Positions 13,660 to 32,759 of a stretch of 64,000 nucleotides of DNA are shown in pieces. The stretch is from NCBI GenBank assembly GCA_009823395.1, contig CM020515.1, positions 7,052,489 through 7,116,488 of the forward strand, read 5' to 3'. The translations under genes were made by a program, and so were the position numbers. Under the pieces are notes generated by a model. It saw nothing but the letters and a program-made list of their open reading frames with translations. It had not been told where the DNA came from and made no database searches. The DNA is from Thamnaconus septentrionalis (lineage: Eukaryota; Chordata; Actinopteri; Tetraodontiformes; Monacanthidae). How positions within the stretch are numbered: position 1 is the stretch's first letter; each line of letters begins with the position of its first letter.

Positions 13660-13866
13660 TAATCTTGAAATTTCAACTTTACTCACAAAATGTTGTTTTT
13701 TTTTTTTACTTCGACTTTATTCATGAAATGTTGTCTTTTTTACGTCGACTGTTTTCACGAAAAATGTTGACGTTATTCGCAAAACGTCGACTTATAAACT
13801 GGAAATGAAAACTTAAATAAAAATCTCCTTCCTGTAACATTTTTTTTCTCTTCTTGTGGCCCTAAT
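13660..13866. repeat. degenerate tandem repeat of a dispersed fish element
   Basis: Diverged units of roughly 25-30 bp repeat the theme 'CGACTTTATTC-CGAAATGTTG' four to five times, followed by CTTGTGGCCCTAATCC. The combination of ACTTTATTC-type units and the GTGGCCCTAAT tail is familiar from dispersed teleost repeats. The family name cannot be fixed without a repeat library. Confidence 0.5.
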
Positions 13867-14172
13867 CCTTTTTCATATACATCCTGGTATGGTTTGCATA
13901 AGGAAGGCAACAGATATAGGACAAATACAGGATGGGGAACAATAAGTCGTGATCCTCAGTCTGTCTTTGGTTATTGACAGTGATACAATACAACACGCAC
14001 GTATCTAAGCAAACAAAACATGCAAACGTGGCCTGCATAAAAGGGAAAATGTCCCTATATTTTTTATCCTGCACGAGGATGTCCAGGATGTCCTGGACCT
14101 CTGACTCATAGAGAGTAGGATAATTGTTGCTATAATAGCCAGCCGTACAAACATGTCCCTGTTCTACACACA

Positions 14173-14213
<41 letters not shown>

Positions 14214-14423
14214 AGTGATGGGAGACACAGACACACCTGGTAACTTGAGCATGTGTGCATCAACAGCATATGGTGGCTATTAGGTTACACTGAAATATTA
14301 ACAGTGTCACAGGTGAATGGGGAAGGCGCTCACACACGCACAGGGAAAACTCTTTCTGCAGGGTTTCCGGTTGCTCCAACTATTTTCCCTGGCTTTATTC
14401 TCGTTTGAATTTTTTTTTTTAAC

Positions 14424-14445
14424 CCGCTGCCGTTTCTGTCCTCAG
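14424..14445 (+). other. prr15l: splice acceptor before the prr15l coding exon
   Basis: A T-rich tract followed by GCTGCCGTTTCTGTCCTCAG ends at 14445, and exonic sequence starts at 14446. It shows that the coding exon is not the first exon. Confidence 0.7.
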
Positions 14446-14469
14446 CGCTTCCCAACGCTCTCTCCAACC

Positions 14470-14814
14470 ATGGCAGAGGCGCCCCAAGGCTGGTGGAAGC
14501 TGACCTTCCTGCGGAAGAAGAAGTCCCAATCCAAGGTCCTGTACGAAATCCCAGCGGAGCACGTCTCCAACGCCGCGCCGGCCGCCATGGCGGCTGGTGG
14601 CCACCCGGAGGGGTCGGCCAACGACCCCCAGCTGGACGCCCGGCTGGAGAGGATCGTGGACAAGACCACGGCCAGCAAGGGGCGCCACGTTAAGGTGTCG
14701 CACTCGGGGAGGTTCAAGGAGAAGAAGAAGGTTCGGGCCACGCTCACCGAGAACCAAGACATGTTCCAAGGAAAGGAGGACTCCATCAGGGATGAGAAAA
14801 GGAGGAATTTGTGA
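14470..14814 (+). CDS. prr15l: Proline-rich protein 15-like (PRR15L)
   Basis: A 114-residue protein in one coding exon. The chosen ATG has a strong Kozak context (ACCATGG) and lies 24 bp after a splice acceptor (polypyrimidine tract, then CCTCAG at 14440-14445). The open frame extends further upstream, but only through the intron. Recognition rests on family signatures: N-terminal [13 protein letters not shown] (residues 7-19), then KVLYEIP (22-28), LERIVDKTT (59-67), and the C-terminal block [20 protein letters not shown] (70-89) followed by ATL.EN. Human PRR15L shares all of these blocks and is slightly shorter (about 101 aa). The paralog PRR15 has the [13 protein letters not shown] motif but not the [16 protein letters not shown] start. 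The middle (residues 34-56) is a low-complexity Ala/Gly/Pro-rich linker. The molecular function of the family is not established; no membrane segment or signal peptide is visible. It converges with igf2bp1. Teleosts may keep two copies (a/b), which I cannot tell apart here. Confidence 0.93.
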   Translation: MAEAPQGWWKLTFLRKKKSQSKVLYEIPAEHVSNAAPAAMAAGGHPEGSANDPQLDARLERIVDKTTASKGRHVKVSHSGRFKEKKKVRATLTENQDMFQGKEDSIRDEKRRNL

Positions 14815-15683
14815 GCCTTGCGCCATTTTTTATGGCGGTCTGATCTCCTTATCAGCTGACTGAGCCATAAATTCCAAGTGTGGGAAAACGTGTGAGTCAG
14901 AATTTCTATGTGAGAGGCCGATTCACACGGTCTTATCTTGCGTGCGCGGGGGTCAGAAAAGAAACAAAGTTGCCCCCGCATTTGTGCAGACGAAAGTTCA
15001 GCCTATCTACCCAATGCACTCCAGTGAAGGATGATGGCCTAGTGGTGAACAAGAGGAGACGCAGCGTAGACTGGAAGCAGAAGACTTTTCGGTCAGCAGT
15101 GGATCCAGTGTGTTATGAACGGACCAAATACAAGCAGGCTGTTGCAGCAGCAGCAGCATGGTATCATCCATCTCAGGGCATATGGCATCTGGCAATTTGT
15201 GTTTGAGATGCACAGTGTGATTTACAGTGTAAAAGAAAATTAGCCTCTTTTAAAGGACCCACACAAATTCAAAAACATTTGGAAAAACAGATGTCAGAAA
15301 TTTTGCACAAAAACACGTGGAGAAAATGACTGTTGTAGATCTATGATTACGTGCATGTATGAAACGACGGAATAATGAGTCTTCGTTATTAGAGGTTGAT
15401 GATCTTTGCTCAGCATAATTTTTTTTTAAATTTTTTTTCTGGCGAGGGAAAGTCTTTCCTTATGTCACGGTTGAAAAAAAAGTGACCGGTTTGTGCACTA
15501 TATAAGTTGTTTTTTTGTTTGTTTGCACTGATATTACAAGGTTTCAGTTCGGTCATGCTGCTCCAATTTCTGCTGAAAAGCTGTGAAACAGCAGACAAAC
15601 ACCCCCAGAAGCATCTGATCTACAAACCACTGGCTGTAAACAAGGCCGGTATCTCATGGACCCTCTAAAAAAAAAAATGGATA

Positions 15684-15689
15684 AAATAA
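15684..15689 (+). terminator. prr15l: candidate prr15l polyadenylation signal (AATAAA)
   Basis: This is the first canonical AATAAA after the prr15l stop on the plus strand, giving a 3' UTR of about 0.9 kb. Later AATAAA hexamers at about 16318 and 16419 are alternatives. The signal lies in an A-rich stretch, so it could also be chance. Confidence 0.35.
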
Positions 15690-18490
15690 AACAAAATTTA
15701 AAATCTTTACTGGGTTGTGTGAGGTGCACTCCAACGCATGCAGTGAGGGCGGAGAACCGTTCACACTGCAGACTATGATCCCTGTGGTTGCTCTTTGCAC
15801 AACAGCAGCAGTTTAATTACCCTATTTAATGAGCGCTGATGTGAAATGAAATGTTTGCAGCAATGCAGTCAGACGAGGGGTTTGCCTTGAAACTAAATGA
15901 AATACGTTAGTAGCCTGTGGTCTTGTCACAGGTGCACTGTTCCATCCTGTCAAAACGTATGTATTAGCAAGATAATGGTCCTCGCCTCACATTCATTGCA
16001 AGCACACGAATTTTGTTTCACTATTTTTTAGCTCCACAAAAAATATATATTTGACAGCACGTTGTTGCCAGTATATGCCAGCAGAGGGCAGCATTAAACA
16101 TTACAATATTTCCACAACGTACTGCGTTTTCAAAGTTATTATTTGTTTGTAGCCTGTATTGTATTTTTGCTTTTTAATGCTTTTGGATTGGATCAAAGAT
16201 TGTGCGCTACCGATACAACCGAGCATCACTGCGTCTGAACAGCACGACTATCTAATCAAAGAGCTAATATTCCGGCCTACTTCCAATTCCTTAATAGACC
16301 ACAATAGATACTCAGCGTAATAAATATGAACACTAATCGCTCTTCTGTTATCAATTGATTTTTATTGGTCAATGCTGCAAATAGTGAGATTGTGCATTAC
16401 GAATGTTTTTATTTGTACAATAAAACATGTTCGATCAGACAAGTGATGTTCGTATCTTCTTCTTTTTTTTTTTTTTTTTTAAAGACGTACCCATTTGCAG
16501 CTGTGAAATTAACTAACCAAAACCCTAACATCTTCCTCAACCCACAAGGGGGCGCCATCAGACAACGTGGGAGCCCAGTGCGGGTTCAGTCGCCCCGGAG
16601 TACCATTACAAGTATGTAGTTAGGTTTGGCGTCATCTGGTGGCGAAAATCAAAATGACGGGCACCAAGAAATATTGTTAGAGGGATAGTTCGACATTTTT
16701 GTCTTTGTTTTGTGTTCAACTGTCTCGAAACTGTACGTTAGCTTGGTGATTGTACAGGTTACAATCACCTGAACGGTTTGGAGTTGTTGGATTGTGTATT
16801 TGAGTTTTGAGGGAGGAAGACCTGCACTGTTCACCTCCATTCTGTTCACAAAGCGGCGTCTCTGCACGCCTGATCTCATGAACAGTCATCGATAATTAAA
16901 TGAAATCTAGCCAGCTAGCTATTTGCCAAAATGTTGAATTGTCCCCTTAAAGTTCATGGAAGGCAACAGCAGGGGAAAAGGTTAACCATTTTCCAACAAA
17001 AAAAGAAAATCAATGAAATAATATTATACGCGGTGGAAGAGACCCAGCACCAATCACAGGAAGAGCTACAGTAGCTTTCACGAGAGCGCAGCAGGTTATT
17101 TACCTAGTCTGTGATGTTCAAAGTGCAACTCTGAGGCTTCACTGCAGGCCCAGCCGGAGGTCCGCTGTGACCACACTTTACTTCCCACTACAACACATCT
17201 TCTCTTCATCCAATCATCGACCACACTGACCTCCACTGTGCTCTCAATGGCGTCACTAAGCCAGGGGTCTCCACACACCCACTGTGCTACCTGTGTGTAC
17301 AAAGAATAATCGTTGGAAATAACTCTTGCATCGATTCATCCTGGCACGTTTCCACAGGCCTCTCAAGGTCAAGGCTTCTGGCTGGTGCGACAGTCACTTC
17401 TGCTGAAAACATGAATTTCATTATCTTCATAATTACTTTTCCTGACCCAGACAACACCAGATTAAGCCAATCCATTAACTACAACTTCACGATACAGCGC
17501 TCATTCGCTAGCGCTATTATAATCGTGTATTGTTCCGGTGTTCTCCGTCATTAAACACCTGTGGTTCAATTGTAGCCGAAGAAACTCATTAAGTAAAATG
17601 TTAATTATCCTGATATGCATTTTAAGAAAAAAAAAAAAAGGTTACGTTTTTGTAGTATACTGAAAGTAGTTTAAATTAGGACAAGCAACTTCTTTAGCGG
17701 AAAAGACCACAAGGAGGCGACAGCGTCCGTTTTCTCATCTTTTAATAACACATTCATATCTATGCTCTGTTTTGTTTACAAGGAGTTTAAAACAAGTGTT
17801 GATGCGGACTAAAGGAATCAGGCAGGCAGAGGATGAAAGTCCATATACTGTGAAGACCAAAGGCGCCACCTGGTGGAAGGAGGAACACTCAGCAGCTGGG
17901 TCGCGAGCGAACTGTCCCGTCAAAAAGGGTTGAATTGTTTTTAGGCTTTCCGAGGCTGAGCCCAGATCAGATTGAGTGTTGATGCAAAGCAGCTGAGAGT
18001 AGCTTTCCTCCTTCCACCTGCAGCTACACAGTCAGCTAAAACAACAGGTCCTTTTTGCTTTTTCAAACGACTCATTAGAAGTGAAAATAGATCATTGTAG
18101 AAGGTCCTCGCAGGGCGCTCTAACTCATGTAGACTTTTTTTTTTGTTTGTTTTTTTTTTTTTTTTTTACTTGTACAGAGAGAAAGAAAAATGCTAAATGC
18201 ACCCAAACAAAAGAGATACAATCTGCTGTCATAAAAAAGAGAGAGAAAATTAGAAGTCAACCAAAATAAAACATAGAGAATATTTTTGAAGTTAAAAAAA
18301 AAACAAAACATAAGCTTAATGTAATGAATAAAAGAGAAATGCAAATTGGGTAAAGAAATCTCATGATGTCGGGTTTTTTTCTCAGGAAGAAAATGAACAA
18401 AAACAGATGTAAGTTTTTGTCTCCCCCATGTGTGATTATTAATCAATTTCATAATCCTTTAAAAAAGAACTAAGAATGAGGAAAGAAAAC
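15690..18490. other. intergenic spacer between convergent genes
   Basis: No coding exon is seen. It contains CTCF-like cores at 16078-16092 (CCAGCAGAGGGCAGC) and 17864-17876 (CGCCACCTGGTGG), several poly-T/poly-A runs, and additional AATAAA hexamers. The exact ends of both 3' UTRs are uncertain by several hundred bases. Confidence 0.5.
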
Positions 18491-18512
18491 AAAATCATCT
18501 TTGGAAGAAAGT

Positions 18513-18518
18513 TTTATT
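18513..18518 (-). terminator. igf2bp1: candidate distal igf2bp1 poly(A) signal
   Basis: AATAAA on the minus strand, 6.3 kb after the stop codon and just beyond the last let-7 match. Other AATAAA hexamers lie upstream in the UTR, so alternative polyadenylation is likely. Confidence 0.35.
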
Positions 18519-18696
18519 CCTTTAATAGACTATCAACTACAGTATATGGAGATGCCGCTACCCAGTTATTTCATTTACCTATAATTCTTTCGAGCAACTT
18601 TTATTTTTTTGTGATTTTTTTCTTTTAAATTCATCATTATTTTGTGTCATTTTTCGAGGAAAGAAAAAAATACCATTTACCTATCGTTTTTCCCAA

Positions 18697-18703
18697 GAGG
18701 TAG
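18697..18703 (-). promoter_or_regulatory. let-7 seed match (7-mer)
   Basis: CTACCTC on the minus (mRNA) strand, complementary to let-7 positions 2-8. The next base is T rather than A, so this is a 7mer-m8 site. Confidence 0.5.
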
Positions 18704-19323
18704 ATCAACAAAACATTTAATTGTTTAAAGGTGTCGTGCCCCTTGACTCAGGAGGTGAAATCACAGGGTGGGGGTGAGGACTCGCAGACATGGAATTTGG
18801 GGATTTGGGGGGGGGGGTCACGTGGGGGGGGGGTAGTTTTAGCCGTTGGCGGCAGTTAGAAACAAAGCGAAGGTGTTCGACGCCGCGGCTCACCAGACGG
18901 GCCGCAGCTAACCTCGTTGTGAGCGGGTCGCACAATGGACCAGGTGACTCTACCCAATAATGTGAAGTAAAACTTTGTCCAGGCTGCTATAAGAGTGTCC
19001 CGCGTTACAATGTGTCCACATTAGGGTTGATTTTTTTTTTTTTTTCAAGTTGTTGTCGTTGCATTTCTTAATATTTACTTATTTATTTTACAGTTCCATC
19101 TCTAAAAGTGGAGAGGTAAAAGTTTCGATAACTGAAAAATAAATTAAAAGTCGAAGCGTTGGGAAAGTGAAAAAACAAAACTGTGGCTGTAACATTAGAC
19201 CGTCCTGTCCTGCGTTGTCTGTCCAGCTGACTGACCGCTTCGCTCTTGTCTGTTTTGTGTGGAAAGAAGAAGTGAAATAAAATAAAAGGAAAAACAATCT
19301 TCTGGCTGAGTTTGCTCACGTTT

Positions 19324-19331
19324 TGAGGTAG
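19324..19331 (-). promoter_or_regulatory. let-7 seed match (8-mer)
   Basis: CTACCTCA on the minus strand, a full 8-mer let-7 site in the inferred igf2bp1 3' UTR. Confidence 0.55.
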
Positions 19332-19565
19332 CGTTCCTAGTTATGTGTCGAGAGGTTTGTTTGTTTTTTTTCTTCTCAGTACGGTGCCCCTCTGCAAGGC
19401 GTCCCCCGTTTTTTTTTTAGCCCCATATCCGTCCAGACTCCAAGGTCGTCTCGGCAGAGGGACAGGTTCGGGTTTTTCACGAAAAAAAAAAAAGGAAATA
19501 AATCTACGAAAAAAGGCAGAGTGCGCGTCGTTGCGTCGCAAACCGTCCTTTTTGCAAGAGCTCGG

Positions 19566-19614
19566 AGTCTGTCTGTCTGTCTGTCTGTCTGTCGTTCTGT
19601 CTGTCTGTCTGTCT
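19566..19614. repeat. (TCTG)n microsatellite in igf2bp1 3' UTR
   Basis: About twelve TCTG units with one interruption; read as CAGA repeats in the igf2bp1 transcript. Confidence 0.95.
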
Positions 19615-21876
19615 CGCTTGTGTGTTCACCGTCTCGGCTACATGTTAGCAAAGGTGTGCTCCGCCACGGCAAACTAGACTCGCTGCTCTGACCTCAGAAC
19701 AGCTCTGAGAATTGAAGACAAGACCAGAGAGTTTTTTAATCCGGACGCTGCTCGTAGTGGACATCAGTTGCTGACTGTTAAGCGACTGCAATTTCACTGC
19801 CAACTAAAAGAATCAACCTCCTGTTTGTGGCTCTGCAGAGAATTTTTACCATGTCTCATCCCAGGTTTTAAGACTGGGGTTGAACAGCAGAGAGTAACCA
19901 ACTGCAAACTGGTAAACAGGTGAGTTCACATCAGCAAAAGTCGATCACTTGAACCAAGAAGGAAGAAGATAAAGACGGTCCTGCCAGGACCCCAGAAGAA
20001 GAGTGTTGCAGACGCGCTCACCGAAAATCACTCCACTAGAGTAGGTTTTGCTATTCCGGTGAAATGAGTTAAACCAAGGAACTAGTGTTTCGATAAAACC
20101 TGTCAGCGGTTTGCTTGAAGCAGGCGGAATAAAAGGCGCACTGGTCATGTGTCTTCAGCAGTCTGGAAACAACAGTCATCAAGGTTTGAGGCTTAAACTT
20201 CTCAGTCTGCGGCATTTGTGACCTTTTTTTCAAACACTGAGTGGTTACAAAAATGCCAAAACTTGTCTTGGACATATGAATTACGTCACTTCACTTGCAT
20301 AACAGAAAAAAAAAATGAAAATCAAAAGGACAGTTTGTCGTTCATGTTTGGGCCCTTGCGAATTAACTCAAGGTCCCAATGTAAACTGGGAGGGGGGAAA
20401 AAAAAAAAATCGTAATTGTAGAACGTTATTAGCCCCAGTCTGGATCGCAGGGCTTTAGTCGTGTGTTTTATGTCCTGACACGAAGCAGAAGCGGGACGCT
20501 CGCCCGCGCGGCCGTCGTCGCGCGGTGAAAGCGCGCCTTTTTTTTCTGCCGTTGGTACAAAGACCGAGATGAGGAGTTCGGCTCCAAGAGGAGACGAACC
20601 ACCGTTCGGATGCATAATCGTCACTCTGAACGCTACAGAAGTTAATGAAGAGCATTGTTTTCTCTCTCTCTGCGTTCAGATCATTTGCTCAGAATGGCTC
20701 TGCGGGAGGTTCTGGGTGGCGCCCTCTCCTGGTTGTTTGGCACAGTCACTGTCATGAGCTACACGTTAGTAGTTTTGTCGTGCTTCGTCGCTGTTCTGTT
20801 TATAGTTGTGTGTGGACTCAACGAGAGAACAGAAAAATACAGATTATTTTCAGCTATTTTCGGGGTTTTTTTTCCCCCCAAAAAAAGAAAACAGAAATCT
20901 ATTGTAAAATAAGCCATTGAAGTAAAATCGAGAGGTCTTGAACAGAATTGGGTGAAACGAACACAATTGGAGACCAGCGCAAGAGAGGGCGAGGGACCCC
21001 AACGTTCCCGCCCACTCCGGAAAATAAAATTATTTTCTTTCTTTTTCTTTTGTTGTACGTCAAAAGGAAATAAAAGCATCTCGTTCTTCTCCTGAAGTAC
21101 AGAATGGCAAAATGAGAACGAGGAGAAAGCACTGAATTGACAGAGGGAAAGAATGAGGGGAAAAGTCAGAGGAGAAGGCCATTTCTCTTCCTCCTCCTCT
21201 TCCTCGCCCTCTTTCCTCCGCCTAGTTCTCTAAATTCATCAGGTGTCACGCGAGGTTCTGCCCTTCGTGACCAAAGCGTGTTTATTTTTTCGTAAATTCT
21301 ATTAGCGCAACGGAACGTCCCCAGATGTCACGTCCAAATAAAGCTTGCTGTATTGTCGAAAAACCTATTAAAACCAAAATAAAATGAAAAAAAAAAATAA
21401 AAAAAAAAGATTGGAAACTTAAGAAATCCAAATCGCTGCAAGCTGACTAATGAATCCTAAAAAAAAAAAAAAATAGAAAAAAAAAAAACTAGCGTGTCTT
21501 GGTGGTTGTGAACAGAGCTCTATGGTACGCAAGAGGGGGGGGGCGGGAAGCAACCAGTTCCCGCCGCCCCCTCTGGACAAAAAAAAAAAAAAATGGAAGC
21601 ATCGACACAACAGACTGCGATCCCTGTTTCTGATGGTGAGCTGGTGGGTCCTGCTGATGGAGATCGGCGGTGGGTGGATGTCGCCAGGTGCGCGGCTACG
21701 ACATGAAAGGAGGTCGAGTTTTCCTGGCAGTGTCCCTTCAGTGACTTGGCGTGGCCCAAGCTTCTCTCGTCCTACACAGCTTTTCCCAATGTGATTTTTT
21801 TTAAGCTTTTTTATCTCCAAAAATACAAAAAAGTGTTGTGATCACATTTCTCTTTTTTTTTTCTTTGTCAGCATCA

Positions 21877-21884
21877 TATGTACA
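21877..21884 (-). promoter_or_regulatory. Pumilio-type motif
   Basis: TGTACATA on the minus strand matches the UGUANAUA consensus of PUF proteins and lies in the inferred 3' UTR. Confidence 0.35.
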
Positions 21885-22993
21885 GGTTTTCAATCTATCG
21901 CCCAGCTGTTGTATTGTTGTTGGGTTTTTTTTTTAAACTCTCTTGTTTTGTGTTTTTTTTCTAAATTTGCTCCCATTTTTATTTCAAAAGTTCTTGATAT
22001 TCGTCCTCCTCGCTCGGTTGGAGCGTCGTTGGAGGGGCCATAGGTTCTCGTCCTACTTTTTTTTCTGCTTTTTTCTTAAAGTTTCTCTCAACCACATCCC
22101 TGCACAAAAAAAACAAAATGGAAAAAAAACATCAAAATCAGTGTCACACGTACGCATTCACTCACGTGCCTAGCCAATAGGGAGCCTCTGAGGTGTTGCG
22201 GTCAGTGCACAGGTAATAAATATTCACATTCAGAGAAGCCGGAGCTTCTCGGCGGAACGCTCTCTTCCTGCTGCGGCGGCGGCGGCGTTCAACGTGACTT
22301 CGATCTGACGAGACCCCCGAGCTGAGAGCGAGGGACGAGAGTGAAAACCTCTCGAGCGCTCAAAAGCCCTCTTCCAATTGTTGTTTGGCGCTTCTTGATG
22401 ATGTCATCGCGATAAGGCTGGGGAGGAGGGGACTGGGAAGGGGGCGGAGCCGCGCACACAGCTGGGTGACAGGGGTCACAGTGACGGGATGGTGGCGCGA
22501 GAGAAAAGTGTTTCTGGGGTCGCCATCTCACTTGGGGGGTGAGGGGGGAGGTCACCTCACCGGCGCGACGGGGGCCCCGCCCCCTCCATCGAATAACACC
22601 GCTTCCCTATTGGCTAGTTTTCCAGTCACGCTTCGAGGGGGGGGGGCGAGCGAGAGAGCGAGAGGGCGGGTTTCCTCACCAGTTTAAAAAGGCTTTTTCG
22701 TTTTTTCTCGGTTTGGAGGAAACGCGCCACCAACCCCCGCTCCCGCTCGTGTCACCCCGACATAACACACACACACACACGCACGCACAAGCAAAAAAAA
22801 AAAAAAACAGAAAAAAAATAACCAAAGCAACAAGACAATAACTAAAAAAAGAAAAAAAAAATACTTTTCTTAAAAAAATAAAAAATATTCAGGACTATCA
22901 GCTCTTCTTTTCTTTTTTTTTCTTCTCATATAAAACACCAGCAAGCAAAAAAAAAAAAAAAAAAAAGTTAGGAATACTGAGGTAACTTTACCC

Positions 22994-23001
22994 TGAGGTA
23001 G
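22994..23001 (-). promoter_or_regulatory. let-7 seed match (8-mer)
   Basis: CTACCTCA on the minus strand. A near match, TTACCTCA, lies 16 bp away toward the coding region side (plus-strand TGAGGTAA around 22978), so this may be a paired region. Confidence 0.55.
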
Positions 23002-23874
23002 TTTTTTTTTTTTCATTTTTCGTTTCCTCCTCTAATCTGTTCTAATCGCGGCGGCGCGAGCGTCCAGGCGTTAGACCCCGCCCCTCATTATCATACGCGG
23101 GCGGGGTCCGGAGGCTCCGCCCACAGGCCTTTTGGCAGAGTTGGGAGAGGGAGAGCGAGGGAGCCGCCGCCACCATCGGGTCTGATTTCACCCTCGCCGG
23201 GCTCAAGGCAGGGACGCCGTGGAAGACTTTGCCCCCTTTTTTCTTTTTTTCTTCACACTTTCCAAGGCTTTATTTGCTCAGGAGGTGCAAAAAAAACAAA
23301 AAAAAAAACAAAACAATCGGGCAACGAGCAAAAGGTTCTCGGACGCACCTCGTCACGTCGATTCTCGCGTCCCTGCCTTCGATACATTCACCTCTGAGGG
23401 GCCGGGTTAACTCACATATCATATATATATAATATATATAAAATATGCCATTTAAGGTGCGGGTCGCTGGCCCACCTTAGCATAGCCAGGGGGCTGGTGT
23501 TAGCGAGTTGGTTTCGCAACAGTTCGACGTGCTGGCTGCGCCGCTGCATTAGAACTGCAGGGCCAGCCGCGACCGACGCGCCCTCGACTGTCTCTTGCTG
23601 CGCCTTTCCGCCACGAGACGAGACGGAAAAAAAAAAAGTGGGGGCGGGGGTCGGCGGGGGCGAAGGGTGGAACTGCATGTTTGGCCGACGCCGTGCTACG
23701 AATCGTTAGGGGGAAAAAAAAAAAAAAATAAAAATTGGGCCCGGAGAGGGTTACACCGGTCGCCCCCGCCGTCGCACGCCCCCATTTTTTGTTTTTGATA
23801 TCCGAAAAAAAGAAAAGGCAAGGCGGCCCAGGCGCAGCACTTCATAACATTTACATGAAGATTATATTTACAAC

Positions 23875-23882
23875 CTCATATT
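23875..23882 (-). promoter_or_regulatory. Pumilio-type motif
   Basis: TGTAAATA on the minus strand matches UGUANAUA, about 1 kb after the stop codon. Confidence 0.35.
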
Positions 23883-24267
23883 TTCTTTTTTCCTCTCCTC
23901 TTTTTTTTCTTCTTCTATTCTCTCCGCTACTCGGAGAGGTCTTTAAAAGAGCAGTGTTAACATCTGCGGCCCCTCGCGCTACTCTGTGGCCAGCTAGGAG
24001 GGTCAGTGGTGGGGTGTATTCACACACACGCACGCACGCACCTTCTTGTCCCCCTCCTCGCTGTGCCGTGGCGGCGGCTTCCCCGGCTCCCTCTCCTGGC
24101 TCCGCCTCACTGCATTCCATCAATAATAGCTCTGAATAAAACATTTCTATACATATATCTCTATGTTTGTTTGTTTGTTTGTTTTTTCTTTTTAGAAAAA
24201 AAAAAACACCCTTAAAATATAGGACTGAGCGCAGGTGGCTGGAGAGGCCCGTAGGGGGCGACGGAGG

Positions 24268-24272
<5 letters not shown>

Positions 24273-24331
<59 letters not shown>
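24273..24331. repeat. (GA)n microsatellite in igf2bp1 3' UTR
   Basis: A pure GA tract of nearly 60 bp; it reads as a polypyrimidine (UC)n tract in the transcript, about 0.5 kb after the stop codon. Confidence 0.95.
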
Positions 24332-24333
<2 letters not shown>

Positions 24334-24844
24334 GTGGGGGAGCCCTCTGCTGGTGTGACTCCGGGTTCAGCTGAGACTTTGACTTGGGCTGCAGTCCCGT
24401 CAAGGCACACTAGGGGGCGGGGGCGCCGCCTCCCTCTCCCTCTGGCCTGCATCCCTCCATCCTCAATCAGTCTCTCCTCTGGCCTGGCATCATCTGGTTT
24501 TCCCTGTCCTCGAATTCTTCTTCTTTTTCTCGTTTAATCTTGATCCTCTTTTTCTTTCTCGTTTTTTTTAAATTCGTCTCATCGTCATTTTTTTTTCTTT
24601 CTCAGATTCACTCATCTCTCCGTCGCTCTCAGCGCCAATCCTTCCTCTCCCTGGCTGTCGGGCGTACTCCCTCACTCTTTACATCTCTCCCTGTCTACCG
24701 CTGGGTCCGTGCGTCGCTGTCCTGTATCCGTCCGTCCGTCGTATTCGTCTGTCTGTCCGTGTCTGTCCGTCAGGCGGGGGGGTTGGTGGTGGGTGGGGAG
24801 GGTGGGTGGGGCCAAGGGGATCGGCGGGGGTGGGGCGGGGACCC

Positions 24845-32719
<7,875 letters not shown>

Positions 32720-32728
32720 CTGTAATGA

Positions 32729-32759
32729 CAAGAAGAAGAAGAAGAAGAAGAAGAAGAAA
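32729..32759. repeat. (AAG)n microsatellite before exon 3
   Basis: About nine AAG units. On the transcript strand they form a TTC/CTT tract ending about 10 bp before the acceptor of igf2bp1 exon 3. Confidence 0.9.

Larger units (their letters stand above)
11192..14445 (+). other. prr15l: putative prr15l intron 1
   Basis: No coding exon is seen. The segment contains a GTGC-type simple repeat near 11570-11600, a 15-bp perfect hairpin (13472-13504), a degenerate tandem repeat (13660-13866) and a TCTC/CA microsatellite (about 14173-14213). It is an intron only if the donor at 11191 is the real partner of the acceptor ending at 14445. Confidence 0.35.
18490..24844 (-). other. igf2bp1: igf2bp1 3' UTR (inferred extent)
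   Basis: The sequence after the igf2bp1 stop has no coding character for more than 6 kb. It is rich in long A and T homopolymers and carries a (TCTG)n tract (19566-19614) and a (GA)n tract (24273-24331). On the minus strand it holds three let-7 seed matches and two UGUANAUA Pumilio-type sites. Human IGF2BP1 has a 3' UTR of similar size (over 6 kb), known for many let-7 sites. The distal end is set by an AATAAA on the minus strand (TTTATT at 18513-18518). Nearer AATAAA hexamers (for example near 18600 and 19083) could give shorter forms. The extent is an inference without transcript data. Confidence 0.6.
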
